Below are positions 9,057-16,746 of a stretch of 64,000 nucleotides of DNA, one piece after another. The stretch lies in the NCBI RefSeq assembly GCF_008064665.1, contig NZ_VRZA01000003.1:372001-436000 (forward strand), in the 5' to 3' direction. The stretch's first letter is position 1. Every line of letters starts with the position of its first letter. A program made the position numbers and the translations under genes. Source of the stretch: Parahaliea maris. GTDB taxonomy: Bacteria > Pseudomonadota > Gammaproteobacteria > Pseudomonadales > Halieaceae. The notes under the pieces are model-generated. The model saw only the letters and a program-made list of their open reading frames with translations. It searched no databases and was not told where the DNA came from.

Positions 9057-10229
9057 GTGCCCATCCTGTTCGGCGTGGTATTGCTGGACCTGATCGGGTT
9101 CGGCATCGTGATCCCCATTCTGCCCTTCCTGTCCCCGGAACTGGGGGCGAGCAAGATGGACATTGCCCTGATCATCGTCGCCTACGCCGTTGGCGCGGGG
9201 CTCTGCGGCGGTTGGTGGGGGCGCCTCTCGGACCGGGTCGGTCGCAAGCGGGTCATCATGATCTGTCTCGCTGGCGCCGCGCTGGGTTATGTTTTCCTGG
9301 GCCTGGCCAGCGAACTCTGGATGGTCTATGCCGCCCGGGCCTTTTCCGGTTTGATGGCCGGCAACTTCGGTGTGGCCTCCGCCATGGTGGCCGACCTCAC
9401 CCGGCCGGAGCAACGCGCCCGGGGCATGGGCATGATCGGGGCTGCCTGGGGGCTGGGGATCATGCTGGGGCCGTTTCTGGGTGGCCTGCTGGCCGGAGGT
9501 AGCGGCGACTTTACCCTGCCCTGTATTGCCGCGGGGGGGATGTCTGCCCTGGCCATTATTGCCGCTGCGCTGTTCCTGCCGGAGTCCGTCAGCGCCGAGC
9601 GCCGGGCCGCCAACCGGGAGGCCCAGCGCAGCTCTCGCGGGGGCGCACTGGCCATGCTGCGGGATACCGGAAACCGCCTGTTGGTGCTGCAATACGTCTT
9701 GCACAACACGGTGGCCAGCAGCTTCACTTACCTGGTCCCCCTGTGGACCGGCGACCTGCTGGGCTGGGGGGCGCGCGAGGTAGGAATCCTGTTCGGGATA
9801 CAGGGTGGCATCATGGTGGTGCTGCAGGCGGGCCTGCTGGGGCCACTGGTACGCCTGCTGGGTGAGTGGCGCCTGTTGCGATTGATGATCACCCAGTTTC
9901 TTTGCGGCGTGTTGCTGGCCCTCTTTGCCAACGGCGCAGTCGCCATGGCCGGCGCCGTGTTTATCGCCATGTCCGGCGGCACCCTGTGCATGCCCCTGCT
10001 GAACACCATCACCAGCCAGCGCACGCCAACAGCCCTGCGCGGCCGCATGCTCGGAACGACCAGCGCAGCCGCCTCCTGGGGCCGGGTTTGCGGGCCGCTG
10101 ATGGGCGGCGTGTGCCTGTTCCTGTTTGGTTATACCGGTGCCTGGATTGCCTGCGCGCTGGTGTTGTGCGCCTACCTGAGCTGGGCGCTGCTGGTGAGCC
10201 CCCGCCGGCGACCCCTTGGCAACGGATGA
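9057..10229 (+). CDS. MFS transporter (TetA-like drug/H+ antiporter)
   Basis: A 390-residue major facilitator with about 12 hydrophobic segments. The first reads VVLLDLIGFGIVIPILPFL, characteristic of TetA-type antiporters, and loop 2-3 has the motif A sequence GRLSDRVGRKRV. The protein begins at GTG 9057, almost directly in the first membrane helix, so the cytoplasmic leader is unusually short and no RBS is evident. The same frame continues upstream through a TAG at 9051 to an ATG at 8994, so the annotated start may reflect a nonsense change or a short leader ORF. Substrate is unknown. Confidence 0.85.
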   Translation: MPILFGVVLLDLIGFGIVIPILPFLSPELGASKMDIALIIVAYAVGAGLCGGWWGRLSDRVGRKRVIMICLAGAALGYVFLGLASELWMVYAARAFSGLMAGNFGVASAMVADLTRPEQRARGMGMIGAAWGLGIMLGPFLGGLLAGGSGDFTLPCIAAGGMSALAIIAAALFLPESVSAERRAANREAQRSSRGGALAMLRDTGNRLLVLQYVLHNTVASSFTYLVPLWTGDLLGWGAREVGILFGIQGGIMVVLQAGLLGPLVRLLGEWRLLRLMITQFLCGVLLALFANGAVAMAGAVFIAMSGGTLCMPLLNTITSQRTPTALRGRMLGTTSAAASWGRVCGPLMGGVCLFLFGYTGAWIACALVLCAYLSWALLVSPRRRPLGNG

Positions 10230-10323
10230 CATTTGCCCATAGGGTGGTATGATGCGACTGCAAACATACTCAAAGTTGGAAAAAAAGCCGACATAGTCAA
10301 ATTGGCACTGAAGGAGGTTAGTC

Positions 10324-11088
10324 ATGTCCACGAATCTGTTCGACCTGGGAGGGAAGGTTGCCCTGGTCAGCGGCGCCAGCCGCGGGATCGGGGAAGCCAT
10401 TGCCAGATTGCTGGCGCAACAGGGAGCCCATGTGATCGTCTCCAGCCGCAAGCAGGCCGATTGCCAGCGGGTGGCCGACGAGATTGTCGCCGCCGGCGGC
10501 AGCGCCGAGGCCTTCCCCTGTCACGTGGGCAGCATGGAAGATATCGCCGCCCTGTTTGAACACATTCGCAGCACTCATTCCCGGCTTGATATCAGTGTCA
10601 ATAACGCCGCGACCAACCCCTACTTTGGCCACGTCCTCGACACCGACCTGGCCGCCTTTACCAAGACCGTCGACGTCAATATCCGCGGCTATTTCTTCAT
10701 GTCAGTGGAGGCGGGCAGGATCATGCGCGACCAGGGGGGCGGCGTTATCGTCAACACCGCATCCATCAATGCGCTGCAGCCCGGGGCCATGCAGGCGATT
10801 TACTCCATTACCAAGGCCGCCGTGGTCAACATGACCAAGGCTTTCGCCAAGGAGTGCGGGGGGCTCGGTATTCGCTGCAATGCCCTGCTGCCCGGACTGA
10901 CCCGGACCAAATTCGCCGGTGCGCTGTTTGATAACGAAGACATCTACGAGACCGTAAAAAGCCAGATCCCGATGGGTCGCCATGCGGAGCCGGAAGAAAT
11001 GGCCGGTACGGTGCTTTACCTGGTGTCAGACGCCAGCAGCTATACCAATGGCGAATGTATCGTGGTGGACGGCGGCGTCACCCTCTAG
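10324..11088 (+). CDS. SDR family oxidoreductase
   Basis: A 254-residue classical short-chain dehydrogenase/reductase. The NAD(P)-binding glycine motif SGASRGIG is at residues 16-23, NNAA at 93-96, and the catalytic Ser147, Tyr160 and Lys164 are all present (YSITK). The C-terminal stretch ends in the usual GGVTL. A strong RBS (AAGGAGG) precedes the ATG. It stands alone between two unrelated genes. The many close SDR groups prevent a substrate call; the sequence resembles 3-oxoacyl or steroid/alcohol dehydrogenases in general form. Confidence 0.85.
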   Translation: MSTNLFDLGGKVALVSGASRGIGEAIARLLAQQGAHVIVSSRKQADCQRVADEIVAAGGSAEAFPCHVGSMEDIAALFEHIRSTHSRLDISVNNAATNPYFGHVLDTDLAAFTKTVDVNIRGYFFMSVEAGRIMRDQGGGVIVNTASINALQPGAMQAIYSITKAAVVNMTKAFAKECGGLGIRCNALLPGLTRTKFAGALFDNEDIYETVKSQIPMGRHAEPEEMAGTVLYLVSDASSYTNGECIVVDGGVTL

Positions 11089-11096
11089 GGGTGACG
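11076..11096. terminator. hairpin overlapping the SDR stop codon
   Basis: An 8-bp perfect stem (CGTCACCC/GGGTGACG) with the 5-base loop TCTAG lies across the SDR stop codon and just before the stop of the convergent cupin gene at 11098. It probably ends both transcripts. Confidence 0.5.
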
Positions 11097-11097
11097 G

Positions 11098-11826
11098 TCA
11101 GGCGCCGACAGCCTGCGGGGCGTCCTGCTCGTCGGGGGCCTCTCGCAGGTAGGTGAAACCACCTTCCTTGATGTAGAGCTCGCAGTACTCATTGCTGGTG
11201 GGAGTGAGTGAACCCCCGGCGGGAATCCGCAGCCAGCAGTGGGTGCCGTAGGTACCCTGCGCGTCGGCGAAGCTGCCCTTGAGTACAAACAGCTCTGCAC
11301 CGCGGGGGAAGTTGACTTGCCCCAGATCGCCAGGGCAGTCCCAGGCTTCCAGCCGCATGAAGTCGGTGTAGGGCTCCTGGGCGTAGAGTTTCTTCCACTG
11401 GGAATTGCGACGCACCGAGGGCTGCCAGGGGCGGTCGAGGGTCTGGATGGCCACCTTGTCGCGGTCGGCGCCGGGGTACTGGCGCAATTTCACCAACAGG
11501 GTACAACCCTCCTTCGACCACGGTGCGTGCCGGAAGCCCTCGGGATTGAGCAGATAGCTACCGGCGGGCCAGTCGCCCTGTTCATCGGAAAACACGCCCT
11601 CCAGGACCAGGATTTCCTCGCCCTGGGGGTGGTCGTGGCTGGGGAAGCGGGCGCCGGGTTCGTAGCGCACTACGGAGGTGACCTGCCCGGATTCGGCGGG
11701 GCCGACCCGGTGCACGCGCCTGCGCCAGACCTCCGCGCCGGGGCTTGCGCTCCAGGGCATGCTCTGTGTATCGACGACCACGCGCTTGCTGAGGTCGCCA
11801 TTGATGGCTTGGTTTTCGTCTGTCAT
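11098..11826 (-). CDS. double cupin protein, ChrR-like
   Basis: A 242-residue protein with two tandem cupin folds of the ChrR cupin-like group. The first carries a full metal motif: HDHPQGEEILVLEG followed by FRHAPW. The second (about 140-230) has PRGAELFVLKGSFAD and lacks the HxH pair, so it is probably structural. There is no anti-sigma zinc domain before the cupins, so it is not a complete ChrR. It may be a small dioxygenase or sensor of organic or reactive compounds. Function not assigned. Confidence 0.75.
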   Translation of the reverse strand: MTDENQAINGDLSKRVVVDTQSMPWSASPGAEVWRRRVHRVGPAESGQVTSVVRYEPGARFPSHDHPQGEEILVLEGVFSDEQGDWPAGSYLLNPEGFRHAPWSKEGCTLLVKLRQYPGADRDKVAIQTLDRPWQPSVRRNSQWKKLYAQEPYTDFMRLEAWDCPGDLGQVNFPRGAELFVLKGSFADAQGTYGTHCWLRIPAGGSLTPTSNEYCELYIKEGGFTYLREAPDEQDAPQAVGA

Positions 11827-11971
11827 TGCGGGATTAACCTGTTGGGGCCGGGTCTTGTGCCCGGCTGATGGTATTTGGACTCTGGTGGGGCGGGGTGGTT
11901 CCCCTCGTTGAATATCAGGATAGCTTCGTAGGATGATCTCGACTAGTGCGTTCTTTGTGGTCGGGTAGCGG

Positions 11972-12080
11972 TGCGATCACCGGGTGACCTTTCCCGGACA
12001 CGCCGTGAATCCATCCATGGAGGCTTCACTGCGACATCCTTGTCGCAGAGAGTCCGGGAAAGGTCACCCGGCAATCACAC
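11972..12080 (+). repeat. structured palindromic repeat, copy 1
   Basis: Outer arms are 19 bp and perfectly complementary (11981-11999 and 12052-12070), extending with a few mismatches to about 29 bp. Inside are two small hairpins: TCCATCCATGGA (12010-12021) and an 8-bp stem with loop TCCT (12029-12048). The inner core reads GTGAAT-CATCCATG-GCTT-CATCC-AGAGTC in outline and is shared with copy 2 in the opposite orientation. It looks like a three-way structured element. Confidence 0.8.
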
Positions 12081-12170
12081 CTTCGCCCAAAACTTCGCGA
12101 CTTCTGCCGGAGTTCCTCGCAAGCAGCCCGTTGTATGAGTTTCTGACGCTGGAATTGAGTCCAAATTGAA

Positions 12171-12282
12171 GTCGTGGCGTGTGGAGGGCCTGCGACAGAC
12201 TCTATGAGGCATGGATGCCGAGTAGAAGCGTACATGGATGTATTCACAGCGGGTCTGGCGCAGGCCCTCCACATGACACGAC
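12171..12282 (-). repeat. structured palindromic repeat, copy 2 (inverted)
   Basis: Outer arms at 12180-12194 and 12259-12273 are a perfect 15-bp match. They extend inward by CAGAC/GTCTG after one mismatch and outward to about 24 bp. Inner hairpins are GGCATGGATGCC (12208-12219) and TACATGGATGTA (12231-12242). Read on the minus strand, the core aligns with copy 1 base for base over most of its length, while the outer arms have a wholly different sequence that still pairs. Confidence 0.8.
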
Positions 12283-12361
12283 GCCACCAAACCTGAAAAA
12301 TGGTGATTCATGATGGAATAACACGAAGTGAGAAACCGTTGGGTTTTTAGACTTCACGCTA

Positions 12362-12389
12362 TTGCCGTTAAAACACTTTGGGTTATTCT
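12362..12389 (+). promoter_or_regulatory. possible sigma-70 promoter, leaderless start
   Basis: TTGCCG (12362-12367) and TATTCT (12384-12389) are separated by 16 bases. The predicted transcription start falls on or next to ATG 12396, and no Shine-Dalgarno sequence precedes that ATG, so the message may be leaderless. Motif matches are modest. Confidence 0.3.
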
Positions 12390-12395
12390 CAAAGC

Positions 12396-13364
12396 ATGAA
12401 CAAAAAAGTTTTCGTGACCCATCAGCTTCCCGGTGAGCGCATTCACGAGCTCGCCGAATTGTGCGACCTCAACCTGTGGATGGGGCCCGGACTGCTGCCG
12501 CCCGAGGAATTGCGGGAAGAACTGGAAGACTGCCACGGCCTGCTCTGCCTGCTTACCGATCGCCTCGATAGCAGCGTCATTGCAGGTGCGGAGCATCTGG
12601 AGTTTGTCTCCAGCATGTCCGTCGGAGTCGACCATATCGACGTCAATGCCATGAGCGCCCGCGGCATACCCGTGGGGAACACCCCGGGCGTACTGGTAGA
12701 TACCACCGCCGACACCGCCTTCGCCCTGTTGCTCGCCGCCGCGCGCCGGGTGGGCGAGGCAGACCGTTTCGTGCGCCAGGGCAACTGGCGCGAAGAGAAT
12801 GCCTGGGCACCGGACTTCTTTACCGGCAAGGACGTCAGTGGCGCCACCCTGGGGATTGTCGGGCTGGGGGCGATTGGTCAGGCTGTGGCGAAGCGGGCCC
12901 AGGGTTTCGGCATGGAAGTGCTCGGCTGGTCCCGCAGCGGGCGTGACGTACCCGGGGTCAACAGTGTGTCGCTGGATGAATTGTTATTGCGCAGCGATTT
13001 CGTCAGCGTGCATACCGCGCTGGTGCCGGAAACCCGGCATATGCTCGACGCCGAGCGAATCGCGAGCATGAAACCGGGTGCGGTGCTGGTCAATGCCGCC
13101 CGGGGCGGCATTGTCGATGAGGTCGCACTGGCGGAGGCGCTGGTGCGTGGCCACCTCTACGCCGCCGGGATCGACGTATTCGAGCGCGAACCCCTGCCCG
13201 CGGACAACCCTCTGCTGCATCTGCCCAACGTGGTGCTGACGCCACACATCGGTAGCGCGACCACCATCACCCGGGCACGGATGGCGGACCTGGCAGTGGG
13301 AAATATCATCGCTGCACTGGGCGGCGAGCCCATGCCCCACTGTGTGAATCCCGCCGTTTACTAG
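12396..13364 (+). CDS. D-2-hydroxyacid dehydrogenase (glyoxylate reductase-like)
   Basis: A 322-residue NAD(P)-dependent D-isomer-specific 2-hydroxyacid dehydrogenase, closest in form to glyoxylate/hydroxypyruvate reductases. It shows SVGVDHID, the dinucleotide loop GLGAIGQAVAKRA, NAARGGIVDE with the catalytic Arg, and the C-terminal PHIGSAT containing the catalytic His. ATG 12396 (MNKKVFVTHQ) fits the family N terminus better than the upstream TTG at 12378. It would reduce glyoxylate or hydroxypyruvate to the hydroxyacid in the cytoplasm. Substrate choice is family-based. Confidence 0.85.
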   Translation: MNKKVFVTHQLPGERIHELAELCDLNLWMGPGLLPPEELREELEDCHGLLCLLTDRLDSSVIAGAEHLEFVSSMSVGVDHIDVNAMSARGIPVGNTPGVLVDTTADTAFALLLAAARRVGEADRFVRQGNWREENAWAPDFFTGKDVSGATLGIVGLGAIGQAVAKRAQGFGMEVLGWSRSGRDVPGVNSVSLDELLLRSDFVSVHTALVPETRHMLDAERIASMKPGAVLVNAARGGIVDEVALAEALVRGHLYAAGIDVFEREPLPADNPLLHLPNVVLTPHIGSATTITRARMADLAVGNIIAALGGEPMPHCVNPAVY

Positions 13365-13386
13365 CCCACCGTCGGCTGCAGGCCCC

Positions 13387-13965
13387 TCACTCCGCCTTGG
13401 GTAGCGGTCGCAGGCCGTGCTTGATGGCAGTGTTCACGGTTTTCTTCATTGCATCCACGTCGGTCTGGTTCACCCGGTCGATGATCTTGGTCACCACTAC
13501 CCGCCAGACTTCTTCCCTGCGCTCGACATCGTTGAACTGCAGCCCGATGTTACTGGTTTCCTTCACGCCCCCCAGGGCGATGGCGTTATCGACGCTGGCC
13601 TGGTCGACGTTGCGGTTGGGAATCTGGCCGGGGTAGGGCGAAATGTTGCTGGCCTGTTCAGCGGTTGCCCCCATGCGCAGGCCTTGGGCGTAGACATAAT
13701 CCACGCTGAACTGGGCCTGGCCGGGATCCAGCACATAGCCCTTGGCCTGCAGCTCGCGGTCCACGGCGCGGCGCAGCATGGGATCGACGAGATAAATCGG
13801 ATCGGTGGAGTTGCGTTTGTTGTCCAGGGGTTCGCTGCGCCACTTGTAATAGCGATAGTTGCCTGCTTCGAATTTGGCGGTGTCGTCGGGACGTGTTTCC
13901 ACGCCGCTGCAGGCGGCGATCGAAAGGATCAGCAAGGCGATGGACAGAAGTCGGGTGCGCAGCAT
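13387..13965 (-). CDS. DUF4136 lipoprotein
   Basis: A 192-residue lipoprotein of the DUF4136 family. The signal peptide (LLSIALLILSIAACSG) has a lipobox ending at Cys19. The domain carries YKWRSEP, the recurrent VDYVYAQ strand, and the ERREEVWRVVVTKIIDRV block near the C terminus. The frame remains open upstream to 14529, but the ATG at 13965 directly precedes the signal peptide, so the longer form is not used. The protein should be anchored in the outer or inner membrane. Its function is unknown in the family. Confidence 0.82.
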   Translation of the reverse strand: MLRTRLLSIALLILSIAACSGVETRPDDTAKFEAGNYRYYKWRSEPLDNKRNSTDPIYLVDPMLRRAVDRELQAKGYVLDPGQAQFSVDYVYAQGLRMGATAEQASNISPYPGQIPNRNVDQASVDNAIALGGVKETSNIGLQFNDVERREEVWRVVVTKIIDRVNQTDVDAMKKTVNTAIKHGLRPLPKAE

Positions 13966-14122
13966 GAAGGGCCTCTTTATGGATGGGTATCTGGCAGGCG
14001 GGTAAATGGTAGCAGTACCACCGTACGGCAGCCACAGCAGATGCCGGAAGGCAGGAAAAAGCGGTGCAGGGCCGCGAGGGCTTTGGTAGCATCGGTGACA
14101 ACAGAACGAAACTGGGCCTGCG

Positions 14123-15106
14123 ATGATTTCCAGAAAGTTGATCCGCACCGATCTCAACCTGCTGGTCGCCCTGCAGATACTCCTGGAAGAACGCAATGTC
14201 ACTCGCGCCGCGGAACGACTCTCGGTATCGCAGCCGGCCCTCAGTAAAACCCTGCAGAAGCTGCGCGAGTCTTTCGAAGACGAACTGTTTACACGCACCG
14301 CCCACGGCCTTGTGCCCACACCGCGCGCGGAAGTGCTGGCGCGGGACCTGCCGGCGCTGCTGGAAAGTGTCGAGCAGGTACTGGGCAGCGACGAATTCAA
14401 TCCCGAGACCTTCGTCGGCAGCTTCAAGCTGTTGCTGCCCCCCATTGTCAGCGAGGGCCTGCTGCCCGGACTGGTAGCGGAATTGCGTGAAATCGCGCCG
14501 CAGATACAGATTATCGCCGGGGAGGTCACGCCCGATTACCAGGAGCGCCTGAAAAAGGGCGAAGTGGACTTTGCCGCCTTCGTCGTCCCGGAGACCGAAC
14601 GGGATATTCTTGCCGAGCCGATCACTGCCCGGCCCCCGCGCTGCTACATGCGCATGGGCCACCCGCTGATGGGCACGGAATTCAGCCTGAAGGAATTTCT
14701 CGCCTACCCCCACCTCCGCCTCTACCTGCCGGGGCTTACCCGGGCCAACTCCTCCATGGTGGACGACGTGCTGGGGCAGTACGGCGTGCACCGTACCATC
14801 GCCCTGGAAACCACCCAGTTTGCGGCCGCAGTCGGTGTACTTGCCCGCACCGATTCCCTGCTGGTGGCCAACGCCGGGTTTGAGCAGAGCGGACTATACC
14901 GCGACCTGATCACCGGCGCCGACCTGCCCCAGGAACTGCAGCGCATGATTCGCAATACCCACAGCGAACATCGCGGCAAGATGTCCCTCGTACGCCATAC
15001 CCGGACCTCGCGCAGCGCGCCCCACCAGTGGTTGCGCTCGCTGCTGATGAAACACCTCACCAGCAGTGCCCTCGAAGCGGACGACGGCAGCCACGTCGCT
15101 GCCTGA
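14123..15106 (+). CDS. LysR-type transcriptional regulator
   Basis: A 327-residue LysR-type regulator. The N-terminal winged helix-turn-helix spans about residues 8-68 with RTDLNLLVALQILLEERNVTRAAERLSVSQPALSK. The effector domain follows from about 95 to 300. It is read divergently from the DUF4136 lipoprotein, with 157 bases between the starts where its operator would normally be. Its downstream neighbour is convergent. The target is not clear; the divergent lipoprotein gene is the simplest candidate. Confidence 0.88.
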   Translation: MISRKLIRTDLNLLVALQILLEERNVTRAAERLSVSQPALSKTLQKLRESFEDELFTRTAHGLVPTPRAEVLARDLPALLESVEQVLGSDEFNPETFVGSFKLLLPPIVSEGLLPGLVAELREIAPQIQIIAGEVTPDYQERLKKGEVDFAAFVVPETERDILAEPITARPPRCYMRMGHPLMGTEFSLKEFLAYPHLRLYLPGLTRANSSMVDDVLGQYGVHRTIALETTQFAAAVGVLARTDSLLVANAGFEQSGLYRDLITGADLPQELQRMIRNTHSEHRGKMSLVRHTRTSRSAPHQWLRSLLMKHLTSSALEADDGSHVAA

Positions 15107-15116
15107 AGGTGGTAGC

Positions 15117-15998
15117 TTACTTGCGTACCGAGCTCCGGTAGTCCCGGGGTGAGAGTCCCATCGTTTTCCGGAACAGTCGGGAGAAATACAGCGGATCCTC
15201 GTAGCCCACAGCCGCGGCAATGGCCTTTACGCTCATGTCGGAGCCGTCCAGCAACTGGCAGGCGTACTCGATTTTCATGTGCAGGAAGTGCTTGATCGGG
15301 GAGTAGCCGGTCAGGGCCTTGTAGCGGCCGGAAAAGTGATATTTCGACAGGTGGGCCACCTCGGCCAGGTCGTCAAGTTCCAGACTCTGGTGAATATTGT
15401 CCTGCATGTAGGACTGCAGGGCCTCCAGGTCCAGGCCGGTGGGGTGACTCGCCTGTTCGCGGTTGGCTTCCAGGGCAAACTGGGTAAACAGGTGCCGCAG
15501 CTGGTTGGCGGCATTGATGAAGGCGCGGCTGCTGTAGCCTGTCTTGCCCACCGCCAACAGGCTGTGGAACCCCGCCGCCAGTGCCGGTGCCAACCCCACC
15601 CGCACCACCGGCCGGCCCTCCCGGTAGCCCATGTACTCGGTGAACAGGCGTGAACTGACACCCTGGAAATGCACCCAGTACAGCGTCCAGGGATGGCTGC
15701 GGCCAGCGGTGTAGCTGTGGGCCAGGCCCTGGGGCAACAGCATCAGGTCGCCGGCAGTGATCGGGTAGCGGGTGTCGCCAACCCGAAGCCGGCCCTCGCC
15801 GTCCACGCAATACAGCAGCAGGTTGTCGTCGTGCCGGGGGCGCCGCATGCGGTGGCCTTTGGCCTGGGGGTAGTAACCCATGGCGGTGGGGTAGCAGTCC
15901 CGGGTCAGGGGGTGGCGGTGCAACTGCTCCAGCAGAAAGGCCGGTGTCAGCAGGCGCACACCCTGGGGGGGCAGGGGCCATTGGGAGGGGCTGCTCAT
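15117..15998 (-). CDS. AraC family regulator, MmsR-like
   Basis: A 293-residue AraC/XylS regulator with an N-terminal cupin-like ligand domain (about 30-170, RPRHDDNLLLYCVDGEGRLRVG) and a C-terminal double helix-turn-helix (about 195-290, DLAEVAHLSKYHFSGRYKALTGYSP and AIAAAVGYEDPLYFSRLFRK). Its N-terminal pattern of RDCYPTAMGYYPQAKGHRMRR recalls MmsR, the activator of mmsAB in Pseudomonas. It lies 750 bases upstream of mmsA with one small cupin gene between. Control of the valine operon is therefore a reasoned inference, not proven. Confidence 0.8.
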   Translation of the reverse strand: MSSPSQWPLPPQGVRLLTPAFLLEQLHRHPLTRDCYPTAMGYYPQAKGHRMRRPRHDDNLLLYCVDGEGRLRVGDTRYPITAGDLMLLPQGLAHSYTAGRSHPWTLYWVHFQGVSSRLFTEYMGYREGRPVVRVGLAPALAAGFHSLLAVGKTGYSSRAFINAANQLRHLFTQFALEANREQASHPTGLDLEALQSYMQDNIHQSLELDDLAEVAHLSKYHFSGRYKALTGYSPIKHFLHMKIEYACQLLDGSDMSVKAIAAAVGYEDPLYFSRLFRKTMGLSPRDYRSSVRK

Positions 15999-16189
15999 GG
16001 TGGCGTTGTGGTATCCGTTCTCAGGCCGCAGGGCCGATAGTATCAGCCCGGCGCCAGACCGTCCGGTTTTGGGTTTTGCGCACCCCAGCGTCTATGCTTA
16101 TCGAGTGGCTTCGAGTTACCGCGAAACACCGGAAGATGGCGGTTGTGATTGCGGCGCTGCCTGGCATCGATCAAAGGAGAGAAGGCTGA

Positions 16190-16576
16190 ATGAACAAAAA
16201 TCTGACTGGTCTGTTTTTTGCGATATTGCTGTCAATGGCTGCGCCATGGCTTGCGGCGGAAGTCACGCCGGAGCAGCTGCTGAAGACCACGCTCGAACGG
16301 GATCCCGAGGTTGAAGTGATTGTTACCCGGGTGACCATGTCACCTCAATCCGGGCTGTCGAAGCATCTTCATCCGGGGGACGAATTCGCCTATATCCTTG
16401 GGGGCTCCGTCACCCTTCGACAGGAGGACAAGGATGACCAGCAGGTCAGTGAGGGCGAGCTTGTGCACATCGCTCCGCAGCAGGTGCACAGCGCTACCGC
16501 GGGAGCCGAGGGCGTGCGGCTACTGGTCTTTCGTGTGCACCCCTCGGGGCAGCCCGTGCGGGTGCTTGTGGAATAA
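16190..16576 (+). CDS. secreted cupin-domain protein
   Basis: A 128-residue protein with a cleavable signal peptide (LTGLFFAILLSMAAPWLAAE) and one cupin domain. The metal-ligand motif KHLHPGDEFAYILGG supplies His-X-His and Glu, and a later His lies in APQQVHSA. An AGGAGAG RBS precedes the ATG. It is read divergently from the AraC gene and in the direction of mmsA, but a 170-base regulatory gap separates it from mmsA. A periplasmic role is likely; the ligand is unknown. Confidence 0.75.
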   Translation: MNKNLTGLFFAILLSMAAPWLAAEVTPEQLLKTTLERDPEVEVIVTRVTMSPQSGLSKHLHPGDEFAYILGGSVTLRQEDKDDQQVSEGELVHIAPQQVHSATAGAEGVRLLVFRVHPSGQPVRVLVE

Positions 16577-16622
16577 CACGGTTATTGATCGACCGATTTG
16601 ATAGCGATAATCCCTATATCCA

Positions 16623-16660
16623 CCCTTTAAGGGTTATATGGCAGCAATAAAGTCCATATA
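16623..16660. promoter_or_regulatory. candidate operators upstream of mmsA
   Basis: Two inverted repeats lie between the cupin gene and mmsA. CCCTTTAAGGG (16623-16633) is a palindrome. TATATGG at 16635-16641 pairs with CCATATA at 16654-16660 across 12 bases. They sit about 90-120 bases before the mmsA start, a suitable place for an AraC/MmsR-type activator. Binding is inferred. Confidence 0.35.
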
Positions 16661-16746
16661 GATCGCAACTTCGTGAATATGCCCTTCTCCGGGGACCTGC
16701 TACCTTTAGAGTTTAACGATTCTGATAAACCCGCAGGTAGCTAACA

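Larger units (their letters stand above)
11827..12395. other. 569-base gene-free interval with two structured repeats
   Basis: No convincing gene lies here; short frames overlap the repeats in both strands. The interval holds two related palindromic elements (11972-12080 and 12171-12282), a roughly 90-base spacer between them, and at its right end a possible promoter for the hydroxyacid dehydrogenase. Confidence 0.7.

Noticed and set aside
8868-10451. A 527-codon frame antisense to the MFS transporter
   Set aside because: Gln/His/Gly-rich artefact of the opposite strand of a membrane-protein gene; no domain or RBS.
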